Shown here: one piece after another, positions 51,840 through 60,610 of the stretch
Position numbering within the stretch: the first letter of the stretch is position 1
Layout of the letters: each line of letters starts with the position of its first letter
From: Pseudanabaena sp. M085S1SP2A07QC
GTDB lineage: Bacteria; Cyanobacteriota; Cyanobacteriia; Pseudanabaenales; Pseudanabaenaceae
Reading direction: 5' to 3'
Assembly: GCA_020404895.1 (NCBI GenBank)
Contig: JADBWK010000004.1
Coordinates: forward strand, 1-64,000
Length of the DNA stretch: 64,000 nt
Translations under genes and position numbers: made by a program
Notes under the pieces: model-generated
What the model saw: only the letters and a program-made list of their open reading frames with translations
The model's database searches: none
What the model was told of the DNA's origin: nothing

Positions 51840-53843
51840 ATGCGTATAAACTTGCTCTTATTCACAGCCATTGCCGCATCCAGCACGTTACTTACAAGCC
51901 CTTTGCTGGCACAGGCTGCTCCTGCAAAGCAAGAGATTGCTCAAGCGCCAACTCCGCAGCCAACTAATCCTCCAGCATCTGAAAAGCCTGCTGAACCGAG
52001 CACGCCAATCCCCCCCAGTTCATCCCCAACTTTTACGCTACCATCTACCACGCCTGCTCCAGCAACTACAACTGAAACTCAAGTGCTGGTGGGCGAAGTT
52101 GCAATCAAAACTCCCGAAGGGCAACCTCCATTACCCCCTGAGCTAGAACAAAGAATTTATGATGCGATCGCCACAAAGCCAGGTCGGACAGTAACTCGTA
52201 CCCAACTCCAATCAGACATCAATGCTGTATTTGCTACTGGCTTTTTCTCGAATGTGCAAGCAGAACCAGAAGACACAGACATTGGGGTGCGTGTAACGTT
52301 CTTTGTACTGCCAAATCCCGTACTCAAGTCCGTCAATACAGAAGGAACAAAAGTTTTAGAGGAAGGAGTAATTGATCGGATCTTTGGCTCACAGATTGGC
52401 AAAATCACTAATCTCAAAGATGTTCAAACAGGAGTTAAAGAACTTGAGAAATACTACCAAGACAAGGGCTATGTCCTAGCTCAGATTGTTGATATTAAGG
52501 CAACTCCTGATGGAAATATTAATCTAATCGTTTCTGAAGGTGTGATCGAAGATATCAAAGTTGCCTTTATCAATGAAGACGGCAAAACCGTTGACAAAGA
52601 AGGCAAACCAGTCACTGGTAATACTCGGGACTTTATTATTACCCGTGAGCTAACGATTAAAGAAGGTGAAATCTTCAATAAAAACACAGTTCAAGGTGAC
52701 TTACAAAAAGTCTTTGCTCTCGGTTTATTTGAAGATCTCAATATAGGACTTGCGCCTGGATCAGATCCACGCAAAGTGATTGTGACTGTCAACGTCAAGG
52801 AACGCACCACAGCCTCAATTGCAGCAGGTGCTGGTATAAGTTCATCAACAGGTTTATTTGGTACAGTCAGTTTTCAGCAGCAAAACCTTGGTGGTAACAA
52901 CCAAAAACTCGGCTTAGATATTCAGGTAGGTGAACGCGAATTACTATTTGATCTCAACTTCACCGATCCTTGGCTGGCTGGTGATCCTAATCGGACTTCC
53001 TTCACCGCTAATATTTTTAACCGCAGTTTGTTTAGCTATATTTTTGATAGTCCAATTGGGATTGGTGTAAATAACAACAGTCCTCGCATCAACCGTCTTG
53101 GCACAGGTTTTAGCTTCTCTCGACCATTGGGATCTGCCACAACAGCCTCACTGGGCTTGCGATTTGAACGAGTCAGTATTACCGATAGCAACAATAATGC
53201 GATCTCTGCGACTGACTCACTGGGTAATCCGCTCTCTGCTAGTGGCACTGGTCAAGATGACTTGCTATTGCTGCAATTTGCCTATGCTACCGATCAGCGA
53301 GACAATCCGATTAAGCCATCTTCTGGTTCTGTATTTCGGATTGCCACTGAGCAGTCGATCCCCGTAGGTTTGGGTTCAGTATTTTTGAATCGAGTTCGCG
53401 CTAGCTACAGTCATTTCTTTCCCGTGAAGTTCTTGAATTTCTCTGAAGGTAATCAAACGCTTGCCTTCAACTTTCAAGCAGGCACTGTAATCGGTACTTT
53501 GCCTCCCTACGAAGCATTTCAACTCGGCGGTAGTAACTCAGTACGCGGCTGGGATGAAGGCAAAATTGGAAGCGGTCGTAGTTTTGGCATCTTCTCTGCG
53601 GAATATCGTTTTCCTGTCTTTAATATAGTCGGTGGAGTCCTGTTCTTTGACTATGGTACTGATTTAGGCTCAGCCTCATCCGTGCCAGGTAATCCTGCGG
53701 GAGCTAGAAATAAGCCAGGTAATGGCGCAGGTTATGGCATAGGGGTGCGAGTACAATCTCCTCTAGGTTCAATCAGAGTGGACTATGGTATTGGCTCAAA
53801 TGGTGGCACGCAGTTTAGCTTTGGTCTGGGAGAGAAATTCTAG
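51840..53843 (+). CDS. bamA: BamA/Omp85 outer-membrane assembly factor
   Basis: 667 residues from the ATG at 51840. A signal peptide (LLLFTAIAASSTLL, site near AQAAP) and a Pro/Ser/Thr-rich stretch precede three POTRA domains (about 80-320: TRTQLQSDINAVFATGFFSNV, VKELEKYYQDKGYVLAQI, TVQGDLQKVFALGLFEDL). The 16-stranded barrel follows, with conserved QLGGSNSVRGWDEG and the C-terminal GTQFSFGLGEKF ending in an aromatic residue. It inserts beta-barrel proteins in the outer membrane. Three POTRAs match cyanobacterial Omp85. First gene of a cluster with lpxC, fabZ and lpxA. Confidence 0.95.
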   Translation: MRINLLLFTAIAASSTLLTSPLLAQAAPAKQEIAQAPTPQPTNPPASEKPAEPSTPIPPSSSPTFTLPSTTPAPATTTETQVLVGEVAIKTPEGQPPLPPELEQRIYDAIATKPGRTVTRTQLQSDINAVFATGFFSNVQAEPEDTDIGVRVTFFVLPNPVLKSVNTEGTKVLEEGVIDRIFGSQIGKITNLKDVQTGVKELEKYYQDKGYVLAQIVDIKATPDGNINLIVSEGVIEDIKVAFINEDGKTVDKEGKPVTGNTRDFIITRELTIKEGEIFNKNTVQGDLQKVFALGLFEDLNIGLAPGSDPRKVIVTVNVKERTTASIAAGAGISSSTGLFGTVSFQQQNLGGNNQKLGLDIQVGERELLFDLNFTDPWLAGDPNRTSFTANIFNRSLFSYIFDSPIGIGVNNNSPRINRLGTGFSFSRPLGSATTASLGLRFERVSITDSNNNAISATDSLGNPLSASGTGQDDLLLLQFAYATDQRDNPIKPSSGSVFRIATEQSIPVGLGSVFLNRVRASYSHFFPVKFLNFSEGNQTLAFNFQAGTVIGTLPPYEAFQLGGSNSVRGWDEGKIGSGRSFGIFSAEYRFPVFNIVGGVLFFDYGTDLGSASSVPGNPAGARNKPGNGAGYGIGVRVQSPLGSIRVDYGIGSNGGTQFSFGLGEKF

Positions 53844-53845
53844 TC

Positions 53846-54694
53846 ATGCTCTACCAACAGACGATCGCCGCCCCATTTTCGTTATCGGGGATTGGATTGC
53901 ATAGTGGTGAGCAAGTTTCTGTAACTGTTAGTCCTGCACCCATAGACTCAGGTCGCTATTTTGTTTATGGCGATTCAAGGATACCTGCGGATACCACTGT
54001 AGTCTCGGCTTCGCAACTATCAACAGAGTTGCGACAAAATGGGACTGGTGTTCGCACAGTTGAGCATCTGTTATCAGCTTTGTTTGGTATGGGCGTACAT
54101 AATGTCTGCATTGAACTAGATCGTCCTGAACTCCCAATTCTTGATGGTTCAGCATTGCCTTGGGTTGAGGCGATCACCAAAGTTGGTGTCGAACTGCAAA
54201 TAGAGGGTGATCGCCTACTTCCCCTAGCCGAAACCATTGCAGTCACTAAAGGCGATAGCTTTGTCACTGCCATCCCGTCAGATACATTGCGCTTTACCTA
54301 CGGCATCGAATATCCGACTAAGGCAATTGGTGAACAGTGGTTTAGTTGGTCACCCGCGATCGCTAACTTTAGCGAAAGATTTGCCGACGAAATAGCTCCT
54401 GCAAGAACTTTTACGCTAGCCGCTTATATTGACCAAGCTCGTGCAGCAGGGTTGATAAAGGGCGGTAGTCTTGAGAATGCCATGGTTTGTGATGCCGATC
54501 GCTGGATCAATCCACCTCTAAGGTTTGAAGATGAACCATGTCGTCATAAACTTTTAGATCTCATTGGTGACCTAAGCTTGCTAGGATTTTTACCGAGAGC
54601 ACATATTCTTGCGTATAAAGCTAGTCATAACCTCCATGCTGAATTTGCGATCGCTTTAGCAAAGCTACAGCTACACAAAGCTTTAGCCAAATAA
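53846..54694 (+). CDS. lpxC: UDP-3-O-acyl-N-acetylglucosamine deacetylase
   Basis: Zinc deacetylase, the committed step of lipid A synthesis. 282 residues: SLSGIGLHSGEQVSVTVSPA near the N-terminus, VRTVEHLLSALFGMGVHN with zinc His, ELPILDGSALPWVEAI, and the second zinc region FEDEPCRHKLLDLIGDLSLLG with His and Asp. It starts two bases after the bamA stop, so the two are translationally close. Complete. Confidence 0.96.
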   Translation: MLYQQTIAAPFSLSGIGLHSGEQVSVTVSPAPIDSGRYFVYGDSRIPADTTVVSASQLSTELRQNGTGVRTVEHLLSALFGMGVHNVCIELDRPELPILDGSALPWVEAITKVGVELQIEGDRLLPLAETIAVTKGDSFVTAIPSDTLRFTYGIEYPTKAIGEQWFSWSPAIANFSERFADEIAPARTFTLAAYIDQARAAGLIKGGSLENAMVCDADRWINPPLRFEDEPCRHKLLDLIGDLSLLGFLPRAHILAYKASHNLHAEFAIALAKLQLHKALAK

Positions 54695-54747
54695 AAAAGC
54701 TTTAGCTAGATAATTTATTTACCTCCTATGCAAAATTATTAGTTAAT

Positions 54748-55254
54748 ATGTCAATTTTGACCGAAGAACCCTCCATAAATAGTTCTGAGCTGAATACTGA
54801 TGGGGAAGATAGCAACCCCAGTCAGATTTTGATGATCGAAGATATTCAGAAATTGTTACCCCACCGCTATCCATTCCTGTTAGTTGATCGCATTATTAAT
54901 TTTGTACCGAATAAATCCGCTACAGGAATTAAAAATGTCACCTTTAATGAGCCATTTTTTCAAGGTCATTTTCCTGAACGTCCGATCATGCCTGGGGTGT
55001 TAATTGTCGAAGCAATGGCACAAGTAGGCGGTATTGTCTTAAGACACTTACCTGGCATGGAAAATCAACTGTCACTATTTGCAGGCATTGATAAAGTCCG
55101 ATTTCGTCGCCCTGTGGTTCCCGGTGATCGCCTAACTATTACCACTGAGCTACTAGTTTCTCGCAAACGTTTTGGTAAGATGCATGGACGTGCAGAAGTC
55201 GATGGTCAATTAGCCTGCGAGGGTGAATTGATGTTTTCATTAGTTAATCTTTAA
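54748..55254 (+). CDS. fabZ: 3-hydroxyacyl-ACP dehydratase FabZ
   Basis: Dehydrates beta-hydroxyacyl-ACP in fatty-acid synthesis. 168 residues: a variable N-terminal 28 residues, then [20 protein letters not shown], with the hotdog-fold catalytic [19 protein letters not shown] (His) and [10 protein letters not shown] (Glu). C-terminal [13 protein letters not shown]. Part of the lpx cluster, where it controls the hydroxyacyl supply shared with lipid A. Confidence 0.96.
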   Translation: MSILTEEPSINSSELNTDGEDSNPSQILMIEDIQKLLPHRYPFLLVDRIINFVPNKSATGIKNVTFNEPFFQGHFPERPIMPGVLIVEAMAQVGGIVLRHLPGMENQLSLFAGIDKVRFRRPVVPGDRLTITTELLVSRKRFGKMHGRAEVDGQLACEGELMFSLVNL

Positions 55255-55352
55255 TCTTTTATCACTAGTTTCAAATTTTAATTTGTCATCTGGCGATCCA
55301 AGCGATCGCAAATCAAGCGATCTAACTTAGTATCAAGCGAGCCAAACTTTTT

Positions 55353-56171
55353 ATGCCTGTGTCTCATGCGCCTGTGTCTGAATTTATTCACCCGACAGCC
55401 ATAGTGCATCCTGGTGCCCAATTACATCCGACTGTTAAAGTTGGAGCTTATGCTGTCATCGGTGAACAGGTGAAAATTGGCTCCCATTCAGTCATTGGCC
55501 ATCATGCCATTGTCGAAGGGAGAACTGAAATCGGCGATCGCAACCAGATTTATCCTGGGGCGGCGATCGGATTGGATTCTCAAGACTTAAAATATTCTGG
55601 TGCTGATAGCCTTGTCCGCATCGGTAGTGACAATCGCATTCGCGAATATGTCACCATCAATCGTGCCAATGAAGCCGATGAAGTTACTTCTATTGGTAAC
55701 GGTAACTTGCTAATGGCTTATGTCCATGTGGGGCATAATTGCGAAATTGAAGATCGAGTGATTATTGCTAATGGGGTAGCCTTAGCTGGACATGTACATA
55801 TTGAACCCAATGCCAGAATCAGTGGGGTGTTGGGCGTACATCAGTTTGTACGAATTGGTAGGCTGTCGATGGTTGGCGGTATGAGTCGAATCGAGCGGGA
55901 TGTACCTCCCTATACTCTGGTTGAGGGAAATCCTTCTCGTGTAAGAACCCTCAATCGGGTTGGGATGGATCGTGCTGGTCTGGATGTTGCCACTCAGCAA
56001 GCTTTGAAGGCAGCTTTTCGTCTGCTATATCATCAGGATTTGACCCTAGTTGAAGCTCTTGAGAAGCTGGTTACTTTTGTCGATAATCCCCATGTTCAAC
56101 ATTTACGCCAATTTTTACAAGATTCGATCACTATTTCTAAGCGACGCGGTCCAATCCCACGCCGTATTTGA
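55353..56171 (+). CDS. lpxA: UDP-N-acetylglucosamine acyltransferase LpxA
   Basis: First step of lipid A synthesis: transfers a 3-hydroxyacyl chain to UDP-GlcNAc. 272 residues with left-handed beta-helix hexapeptides (FIHPTAIVHPGAQLHPTVKV onward), the catalytic-type His in GNLLMAYVHVGHNCEIED, a GVHQFVRIGRLSMVGGM segment, and a helical C-terminus (ALKAAFRLLYHQDLTLVEALEK). Complete. Last gene of the cluster; followed by the largest hairpin in the window. Confidence 0.96.
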   Translation: MPVSHAPVSEFIHPTAIVHPGAQLHPTVKVGAYAVIGEQVKIGSHSVIGHHAIVEGRTEIGDRNQIYPGAAIGLDSQDLKYSGADSLVRIGSDNRIREYVTINRANEADEVTSIGNGNLLMAYVHVGHNCEIEDRVIIANGVALAGHVHIEPNARISGVLGVHQFVRIGRLSMVGGMSRIERDVPPYTLVEGNPSRVRTLNRVGMDRAGLDVATQQALKAAFRLLYHQDLTLVEALEKLVTFVDNPHVQHLRQFLQDSITISKRRGPIPRRI

Positions 56172-56240
56172 TTAGAACCGACCCAAGAATGATTGAGGGG
56201 GCGCGAAGCGCCCCCTCAATCATTTTTGGGTCGGTTCTAA
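56172..56240. terminator. 33-bp hairpin with GCGC-GAA-GCGC apex after lpxA
   Basis: Arms 56172-56204 and 56208-56240 pair over 33 positions with a single mismatch. The apex GGGGGCGC-GAA-GCGCCCCC is the same loop as at 43662, 57032 and 63037. The left arm starts at the base after the lpxA stop codon. Longest stem in the window. The following 56241-56288 holds no gene. Confidence 0.88.
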
Positions 56241-56288
56241 TTGCCGCTCAAAATTTATCTTGGTTTAGGTTTGAGCGCAAAGCGCTAT

Positions 56289-56437
56289 AATACCAAAACA
56301 CAAATGATTACGCCATTTTGTGTTCTTAAAACCCTTACAAGGTTTAATACCAATTCACAGAAGTGTGGTCACACTTTTGTGAATTGGTATTAAACCCCAA
56401 AATATAGCGATGGGCTATGCCCGTCGCTATATTTTGG
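56289..56437. repeat. Composite element family A (complete copy) plus a third hairpin
   Basis: ATACCAA (56289) to TTGGTAT (56389) with an imperfect hairpin around 56295-56315, the core AAAACCCTTACAAGGTTT, and a 22-bp hairpin at 56345-56366 with 56369-56390 (one mismatch). Another 20-bp hairpin, loop TAT, follows at 56395-56414 with 56418-56437. The rest of 56241-56678 is AT-rich, with one HIP1 site near 56478 and no gene. Confidence 0.8.
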
Positions 56438-56678
56438 GAATCGATTATTTTGTGTAAGCCCCTAAATTAGTTGTATGCGATCGCTTATACAGACAAATGG
56501 ATGTGTTCTGAATTATCAAAGTCATAGAAAAATTATTATCATTCTTTTTGTATATTCAATCTCATACATAAGGATGAATAATGTATCTTCTAAACTCTAT
56601 TTGAAGCAATTATGTTAAGATTAGTAACGTAAATGTTTTAAATGTACATACTCTATTTTGAGAGAGCGTTTGGTAAAC

Positions 56679-57008
56679 ATGTCAAGTATTAACAGCAATG
56701 GATTTAGCGGGGACAACTCATATATCGGCAGACCTCAATCCAAAGTAACTTTCGATCTACTAAAACCTTTGCGCCAGAAAATCGACAGCTTTGAAATCCA
56801 GAAATCACAAACAGCTCATCGCATTGCGAAATTAATTCCAGCTCAATGCCCTTTTGAGCGCACTATTAAAATCCTTGGTCACGTGATTATCAATATTCCA
56901 CCACTTTGTAAGCTCAATCCTCTTTACGATGAGTTTGTGTTTTTGCGATTTCGGGCGCTATGTTTTTTAGTTGATCGCTGTGGCGAAGATATTAGCTCCT
57001 ATTGCTAA
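56679..57008 (+). CDS. Mo-dependent nitrogenase C-terminal-domain family protein
   Basis: 109 residues from ATG 56679. The conserved block is LLKPLRQKIDSFEIQKSQTAHRI, then AKLIPAQCPFERTIKILGH, then IPPLCKLNPLYDEFVFLRFRALCFLVDRCGEDIS. This is the family Pfam calls Mo-dependent nitrogenase, C-terminus, common in cyanobacteria including non-fixers. No nif genes are nearby, so the family name should not be read as function. Four cysteines are conserved. Confidence 0.85.
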   Translation: MSSINSNGFSGDNSYIGRPQSKVTFDLLKPLRQKIDSFEIQKSQTAHRIAKLIPAQCPFERTIKILGHVIINIPPLCKLNPLYDEFVFLRFRALCFLVDRCGEDISSYC

Positions 57009-57031
57009 TTCACTCGGCACAATTAAATATA

Positions 57032-57084
57032 AAAACCGAAAATGGAGTTGCGGCGCGAAGCGCCGCAACTCCATTTTCGGTTTT
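57032..57084. terminator. Perfect 25-bp hairpin with GCGC-GAA-GCGC apex
   Basis: Arms 57032-57056 (AAAACCGAAAATGGAGTTGC, then GGCGC) and 57060-57084 are exact complements, loop GAA. It lies 24 bases after the stop of the preceding gene, with TTTT at the distal end. Confidence 0.9.
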
Positions 57085-57124
57085 GTTTGGCTCATTTATC
57101 GCCTGAATGTCTCTATAGTCGAGA

Positions 57125-57161
57125 AAAAAAATGATGTAAGCTTGGCTTACATCATTTTTTT
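57125..57161. terminator. 17-bp hairpin with A-run and T-run just before the next start codon
   Basis: AAAAAAATGATGTAAGC (57125-57141) pairs with 57145-57161 around TTG. It ends 14 bases before the ATG at 57176 and would read as an intrinsic terminator or attenuator of that gene. A perfect hairpin 41 bases upstream already ends the preceding gene. Confidence 0.75.
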
Positions 57162-57175
57162 GCTGGAAATTGGAT

Positions 57176-58444
57176 ATGACAAAAAGAATGCAGTGGCTAT
57201 GGCGAATCGTGATCGCGATGCTAATCACTTGTTTGATTTCTATTTCAGCGATCGCCTTACAGCCAGGTAACGCTGCGATCTCGCCATTGCCTGATCCCTA
57301 TCTCACGACGGGAAAACTTGCTGAAGGGGAAAAAGTCTTTAAAGATTATTTAAAAAATAATGACAAAGATGACAAAGCGCGTTTTGGGTTGGGTGTAATC
57401 CAATTTATGAGCGGTACTGAACGACTCATGCAGTCGCTCTATCGCTACGGCATGATCCAAAACCCCGCAGGTGGTTCGATTCCTTTCTTTCGATTACCTG
57501 TTCCGACCAATCCCAAACCACAAACATTAACTTACGATGGACTTCAGCAAGTTTTTCAGGGCTGGATTGATGATCTGGCTACAGTGCGGACTACCCTCGA
57601 ACCAATCAAAGATCAGAATCTAAAATTAGCATTACGCTTAGGATTAATCCGTTTAGATTTTGATGGCAATGGCAAGGCTGATGACAAAGAAATGCTATGG
57701 CAGCTTTTTAATGCAGTGACGGGTGCGAGGGTTACTGAAAAAGATGCACAGCAATTTTTAATCGCGTTTGATCGCGGTGATGCTTTGTGGCTACAGGGCT
57801 ATACCCATGTATTAGGTGCGATGGGTGAATTTTTGCGAGCCTATGATAGCCGAGAGTTGTTTGCTGCTTGCGCTCATCTATTCTTCCAAAACGTGGACAC
57901 ACCTCATAAGTTTTTACTCATACGACCAAAGAAGACTGATGAGTATTACTTCAACATTTTTGATCCTCTAGATTTGGTTACGGCTGTCCATTTAGCTAAA
58001 TTTCCTTTGGTGGAACCGCAGCGCATGACCACAATTCTCAATCACATGAAGTCGGTGATTAGTCTCAGTCGTGAGTCGTGGAAATCGATTTTGGCGGAAA
58101 CAGATAGCGATCGCGAATGGGTTCCTAATCCTAAGCAATTGTCAGTAATTCCACAGGTGCGTGTTACTGATGAAATGGTTAAATCATGGCTAAAATTCTT
58201 AGATGAAATTGCATTGATTCTTGATGGTAAAAAGAATATTCCGTTCTGGCGAGATGAAAAATTGAGCATTAATTTTGCCAAGATTTTTACTGAACCTCGT
58301 CCATTTGACCTAGTGTCATGGGTTCAAGGCACTGCGGCTACTCCCTATCTTGAGAAAGGAAATACTACTGATGCTCGTGTTTGGAATGAGATGGTAAATG
58401 CTTTTGGTAGCAATCTATTTGGCTTTGTAGTTTGGTTTAACTAA
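57176..58444 (+). CDS. Exported protein of unknown function with helical repeats
   Basis: 422 residues from the ATG at 57176, preceded by GGAAA. A signal peptide (MQWLWRIVIAMLITCLISISA, site near NAAIS) leads to TPR-like helices (LAEGEKVFKDYLKNNDKDDK). Further on is LRLGLIRLDFDGNGKADDKE, an EF-hand-like calcium loop (D-x-D-x-N-x-x-A-D-D-x-E). The remainder is helical (FLRAYDSRELFAACAHLFF, FDPLDLVTAVHLAKF). No family recognised. Its 3' end abuts the structured RNA candidate. Confidence 0.7.
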   Translation: MTKRMQWLWRIVIAMLITCLISISAIALQPGNAAISPLPDPYLTTGKLAEGEKVFKDYLKNNDKDDKARFGLGVIQFMSGTERLMQSLYRYGMIQNPAGGSIPFFRLPVPTNPKPQTLTYDGLQQVFQGWIDDLATVRTTLEPIKDQNLKLALRLGLIRLDFDGNGKADDKEMLWQLFNAVTGARVTEKDAQQFLIAFDRGDALWLQGYTHVLGAMGEFLRAYDSRELFAACAHLFFQNVDTPHKFLLIRPKKTDEYYFNIFDPLDLVTAVHLAKFPLVEPQRMTTILNHMKSVISLSRESWKSILAETDSDREWVPNPKQLSVIPQVRVTDEMVKSWLKFLDEIALILDGKKNIPFWRDEKLSINFAKIFTEPRPFDLVSWVQGTAATPYLEKGNTTDARVWNEMVNAFGSNLFGFVVWFN

Positions 58445-58665
58445 TGTGAGTGGGAAGTCCCGCACCCTATCCGTTTACAGGATGGGTGACGGGATGAAAA
58501 CGAACCAGAGAATAAATTGAGGGCTGGCGAATCAATGATAAAATAAGCATGTCTTGACCACTAACTCCCAAAGTGAAAACCAAGCTAAAGGGACGTGTTG
58601 CAAGGAAAAATATGGGTCTTAGGGACTAGGACTCTAGCCTGTGGAGGGACTGTAAGACTCGCTAT
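58445..58665 (+). ncRNA. Candidate HEARO-like (IscB-type omega) RNA with no nuclease gene
   Basis: Directly after the preceding stop codon, GTGAGTGGGAAGTCC opens a structured region. Stem 1: CCCG/CGGG, ACCC/GGGT and ATCC/GGAT at 58459-58472 with 58480-58493 (12 bp with small bulges). Stem 2: 58547-58553 with 58592-58598 (7 bp with two wobbles), capping a CACT/AGTG hairpin with ACTCCCAAAGTG. Stem 3: GTCTTA 58616-58621 with 58653-58658. The layout and these segments resemble HEARO RNAs linked to IscB. No iscB or tnpB open frame is near. The rest of 58666-58793 shows no gene. Assignment is tentative. Confidence 0.5.
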
Positions 58666-58793
58666 ATTTCGGTATAGAAAGCTCATCCCAGTGAATCAGG
58701 AAGCCAGTGTTGTATGCGTAGCATCAACGTCTGGTAGTTTACTTGAGAATCTCTACATAGCTTCTATGGCAATGTAAATTTTGACTAGGTAAA

Positions 58794-58841
58794 ACCAAAA
58801 AAATAATGGCGGCAAGAAGTGCCGCCATTATTTTTTTTGGT
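58794..58841. terminator. Bidirectional hairpin with GGCGGCA apex
   Basis: ACCAAAAAAATAATGGCGGCA (58794-58814, one base trimmed at each end also pairs) with 58820-58841 around AGAAG. A-run left, T-run right. It ends the orphan kinase gene on the minus strand. Confidence 0.85.
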
Positions 58842-58882
58842 CGGAAAAAATACTATCTTTTTTCTTCCCTGTCTTAGGTAAT

Positions 58883-60202
58883 TTAATTGGATAAAATCAC
58901 TGTAAAAGTTGTTCCCTGTCCGACTTTGCTCTCAACATTAATTTGTCCCTGATGACTATCCGCGATCGCTTTTGCGATCGCAAGTCCTAGCCCCGATCCA
59001 CTTGTCGCAGGATTTATTGATTTTGCACTAGATTTGCTGCTTTTTTGGGGTTGATAGCGATAGAATCGTTCAAAAATTTGGGATAGTTCTGCTTCAGGAA
59101 TACCGATACCAGTATCTTTGATTTGCACTTGGATTTGATTTTGAGAAGTTCTCGGTTGGGCGATGATTTGGACTTTCCCGCCTGCGGGAGTATAGGAGAT
59201 CGCATTGCTGATCAGATTTGTGAATAACCGCCCTAAGCGATCGCGATCGCCTGATACAACTAGTTTAGATTCTTGATTATGGACTTCTAAGGTGATTTGT
59301 TTTTGCTGTGCGATCGCCTGTTGTTCTTCTCCAACTTCACTCAAAATTTGCAACAAATTGCAAGGTTCACGCCTCTGACTAGTGATACCGCCATCATGCC
59401 TTGCTAAAAACAGTAAATCTTCAATTAATTTTCCTAACCGTCTGGTAATTCTTTCAACTGTTTCCATTTGCGATCGCTGAAACTCAGGATCGGGATTGGG
59501 ATCGGCGAGAGCAACTTGGACATTGGTTTGTATGACAGCGATCGGGTTGCGAAGTTCATGGGAAGCATCGGCAGTAAACTGTTTTAAGCGCTGATAGGAT
59601 TCACGCACTGGCTCCATGGCAATTCCTGCGAGCCACCAACCGCATAGGAGAACCACGAATACCATCAGCGTTGTGCCGATCGCTAGATCGAGAAATAATT
59701 GTTTAACAGGTTTAGTCACCTCAAACCAAGGATGACTAATGCGGAGATATCCTAATAATTTGCCATTAATCACAATCGGCTCGGTCATCTGCCGCAATGG
59801 CTCCACTTCTGACAAATGCACTGTCCGATAGACAGGCTGCAATATTCCTTTCTCACGGGGTTGTAATGACTCCGTATTCGCGTTAGTTGTCCAAAGAATC
59901 TTGCCACTGGGGCTAAACCAGTCAATATCAATATGATCGGCATCGATCGCTTGAGCATTTGCTGAGAAATTGCTGCCAAAATCTGATTCCAAATCAATTA
60001 AATTAGAACGAATCAGCGAGCGCTCGATCACTTCGGCAACGTGATCGATCGTGTCATCAATGCGATCGATCAAAGTTGTCTGCACATACAAATAGAACCC
60101 TGTCGCAAACACAATCAACAAAATTGCCGTGACGATTGCATACCACAGCGCTAGGCGGCGGCGCATTGACTGAAAAACAGGATTAGGAGGAGCAGTGGTC
60201 AT
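58883..60202 (-). CDS. Sensor histidine kinase (orphan)
   Basis: 439 residues. TM1 near 18-40 (WYAIVTAILLIVFATGFYLYV), a periplasmic sensor region to about 170, and TM2 near 178-200 (LAIGTTLMVFVVLLCGWWLAG). The HisKA domain has the phospho-His in FTADASHELRNPIAVI, followed by HATPase_c with LISNAISYTPAGG, KDTGIGIPEAELSQ and GSGLGLAIAKAI. The N-terminus (MRRRLALWYA, then IDHVAEVIERSL) resembles cyanobacterial ManS-like kinases, but I do not assign a ligand. No response regulator is next to it. Confidence 0.9.
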   Translation of the reverse strand: MTTAPPNPVFQSMRRRLALWYAIVTAILLIVFATGFYLYVQTTLIDRIDDTIDHVAEVIERSLIRSNLIDLESDFGSNFSANAQAIDADHIDIDWFSPSGKILWTTNANTESLQPREKGILQPVYRTVHLSEVEPLRQMTEPIVINGKLLGYLRISHPWFEVTKPVKQLFLDLAIGTTLMVFVVLLCGWWLAGIAMEPVRESYQRLKQFTADASHELRNPIAVIQTNVQVALADPNPDPEFQRSQMETVERITRRLGKLIEDLLFLARHDGGITSQRREPCNLLQILSEVGEEQQAIAQQKQITLEVHNQESKLVVSGDRDRLGRLFTNLISNAISYTPAGGKVQIIAQPRTSQNQIQVQIKDTGIGIPEAELSQIFERFYRYQPQKSSKSSAKSINPATSGSGLGLAIAKAIADSHQGQINVESKVGQGTTFTVILSN

Positions 60203-60215
60203 GGGTAATTAATAA

Positions 60216-60240
60216 CGAGAAATCACGACGTGATTTCTCG
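60216..60240. repeat. 11-bp hairpin
   Basis: CGAGAAATCAC (60216-60226) and GTGATTTCTCG (60230-60240) are exact complements around GAC. It lies between the kinase start and the DUF3181 stop on the same strand, so it may terminate the DUF3181 transcript. Confidence 0.7.
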
Positions 60241-60248
60241 TAAAGGGG

Positions 60249-60539
60249 CTAGTATTCAAAATCTTCCAGAATAGTTAATAATCTATTTTGACAAGATTTG
60301 GGAATTAAATCACTCAAAGGAATTTCACGATTGCCGCCGCCAATCGCAATCATCGTTCCATTTAATACTTTTGTAACATCTGCCGATGTAATACCATCTG
60401 GCAGCATCAGATAAAATTTTTCAGCAAGTGGGCGATGCAAATGCGCGTCATTTAGATACAAATGCCATTTAGCAATATCGATATACACATCTTCGGCGAT
60501 CGCAGCGGCTAGCTGTTCAATACGTTCTGTAATACTCAT
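60249..60539 (-). CDS. DUF3181 family protein
   Basis: 96 residues: ITERIEQLAAAIAEDVYIDIAKWHLYLNDAHLH and then LAEKFYLMLPDGITSADVTKVL and GGGNREIPLSDLIP. This is the cyanobacteria/plastid-restricted DUF3181. Soluble and small; function unknown. Start ATG at 60539. Confidence 0.85.
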   Translation of the reverse strand: MSITERIEQLAAAIAEDVYIDIAKWHLYLNDAHLHRPLAEKFYLMLPDGITSADVTKVLNGTMIAIGGGNREIPLSDLIPKSCQNRLLTILEDFEY

Positions 60540-60555
60540 TTTGTTTATTAGTATA

Positions 60556-60610
60556 AATCTAAAGGTTAGGATAGGTGGTGCAAAGCGCCGCCTATCCTAA
60601 CCTTTAGATT
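60556..60610. terminator. 26-bp hairpin with two wobbles
   Basis: Arms 60556-60581 (AATCTAAAGGTTAGGATAGG, then TGGTGC) and 60585-60610 pair with two G-T wobbles around AAA. It lies between the Uma2 stop (60609) and the DUF3181 start, and serves the minus-strand Uma2 transcript. Confidence 0.8.

Noticed and set aside
56679-57008. Nitrogen fixation function suggested by the family name Mo-dependent nitrogenase
   Set aside because: The domain is widespread in non-fixing cyanobacteria and there are no nif genes in the window.
58595-58777. Short frame reading LGTRTLACGGTVR..., reminiscent of IS605 TnpB C-terminal tails
   Set aside because: No upstream TnpB domains (no RuvC or zinc finger), no terminal hairpins of IS605, and the stretch lies within the structured-RNA candidate. 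Kept as an alternative explanation, not as a feature.
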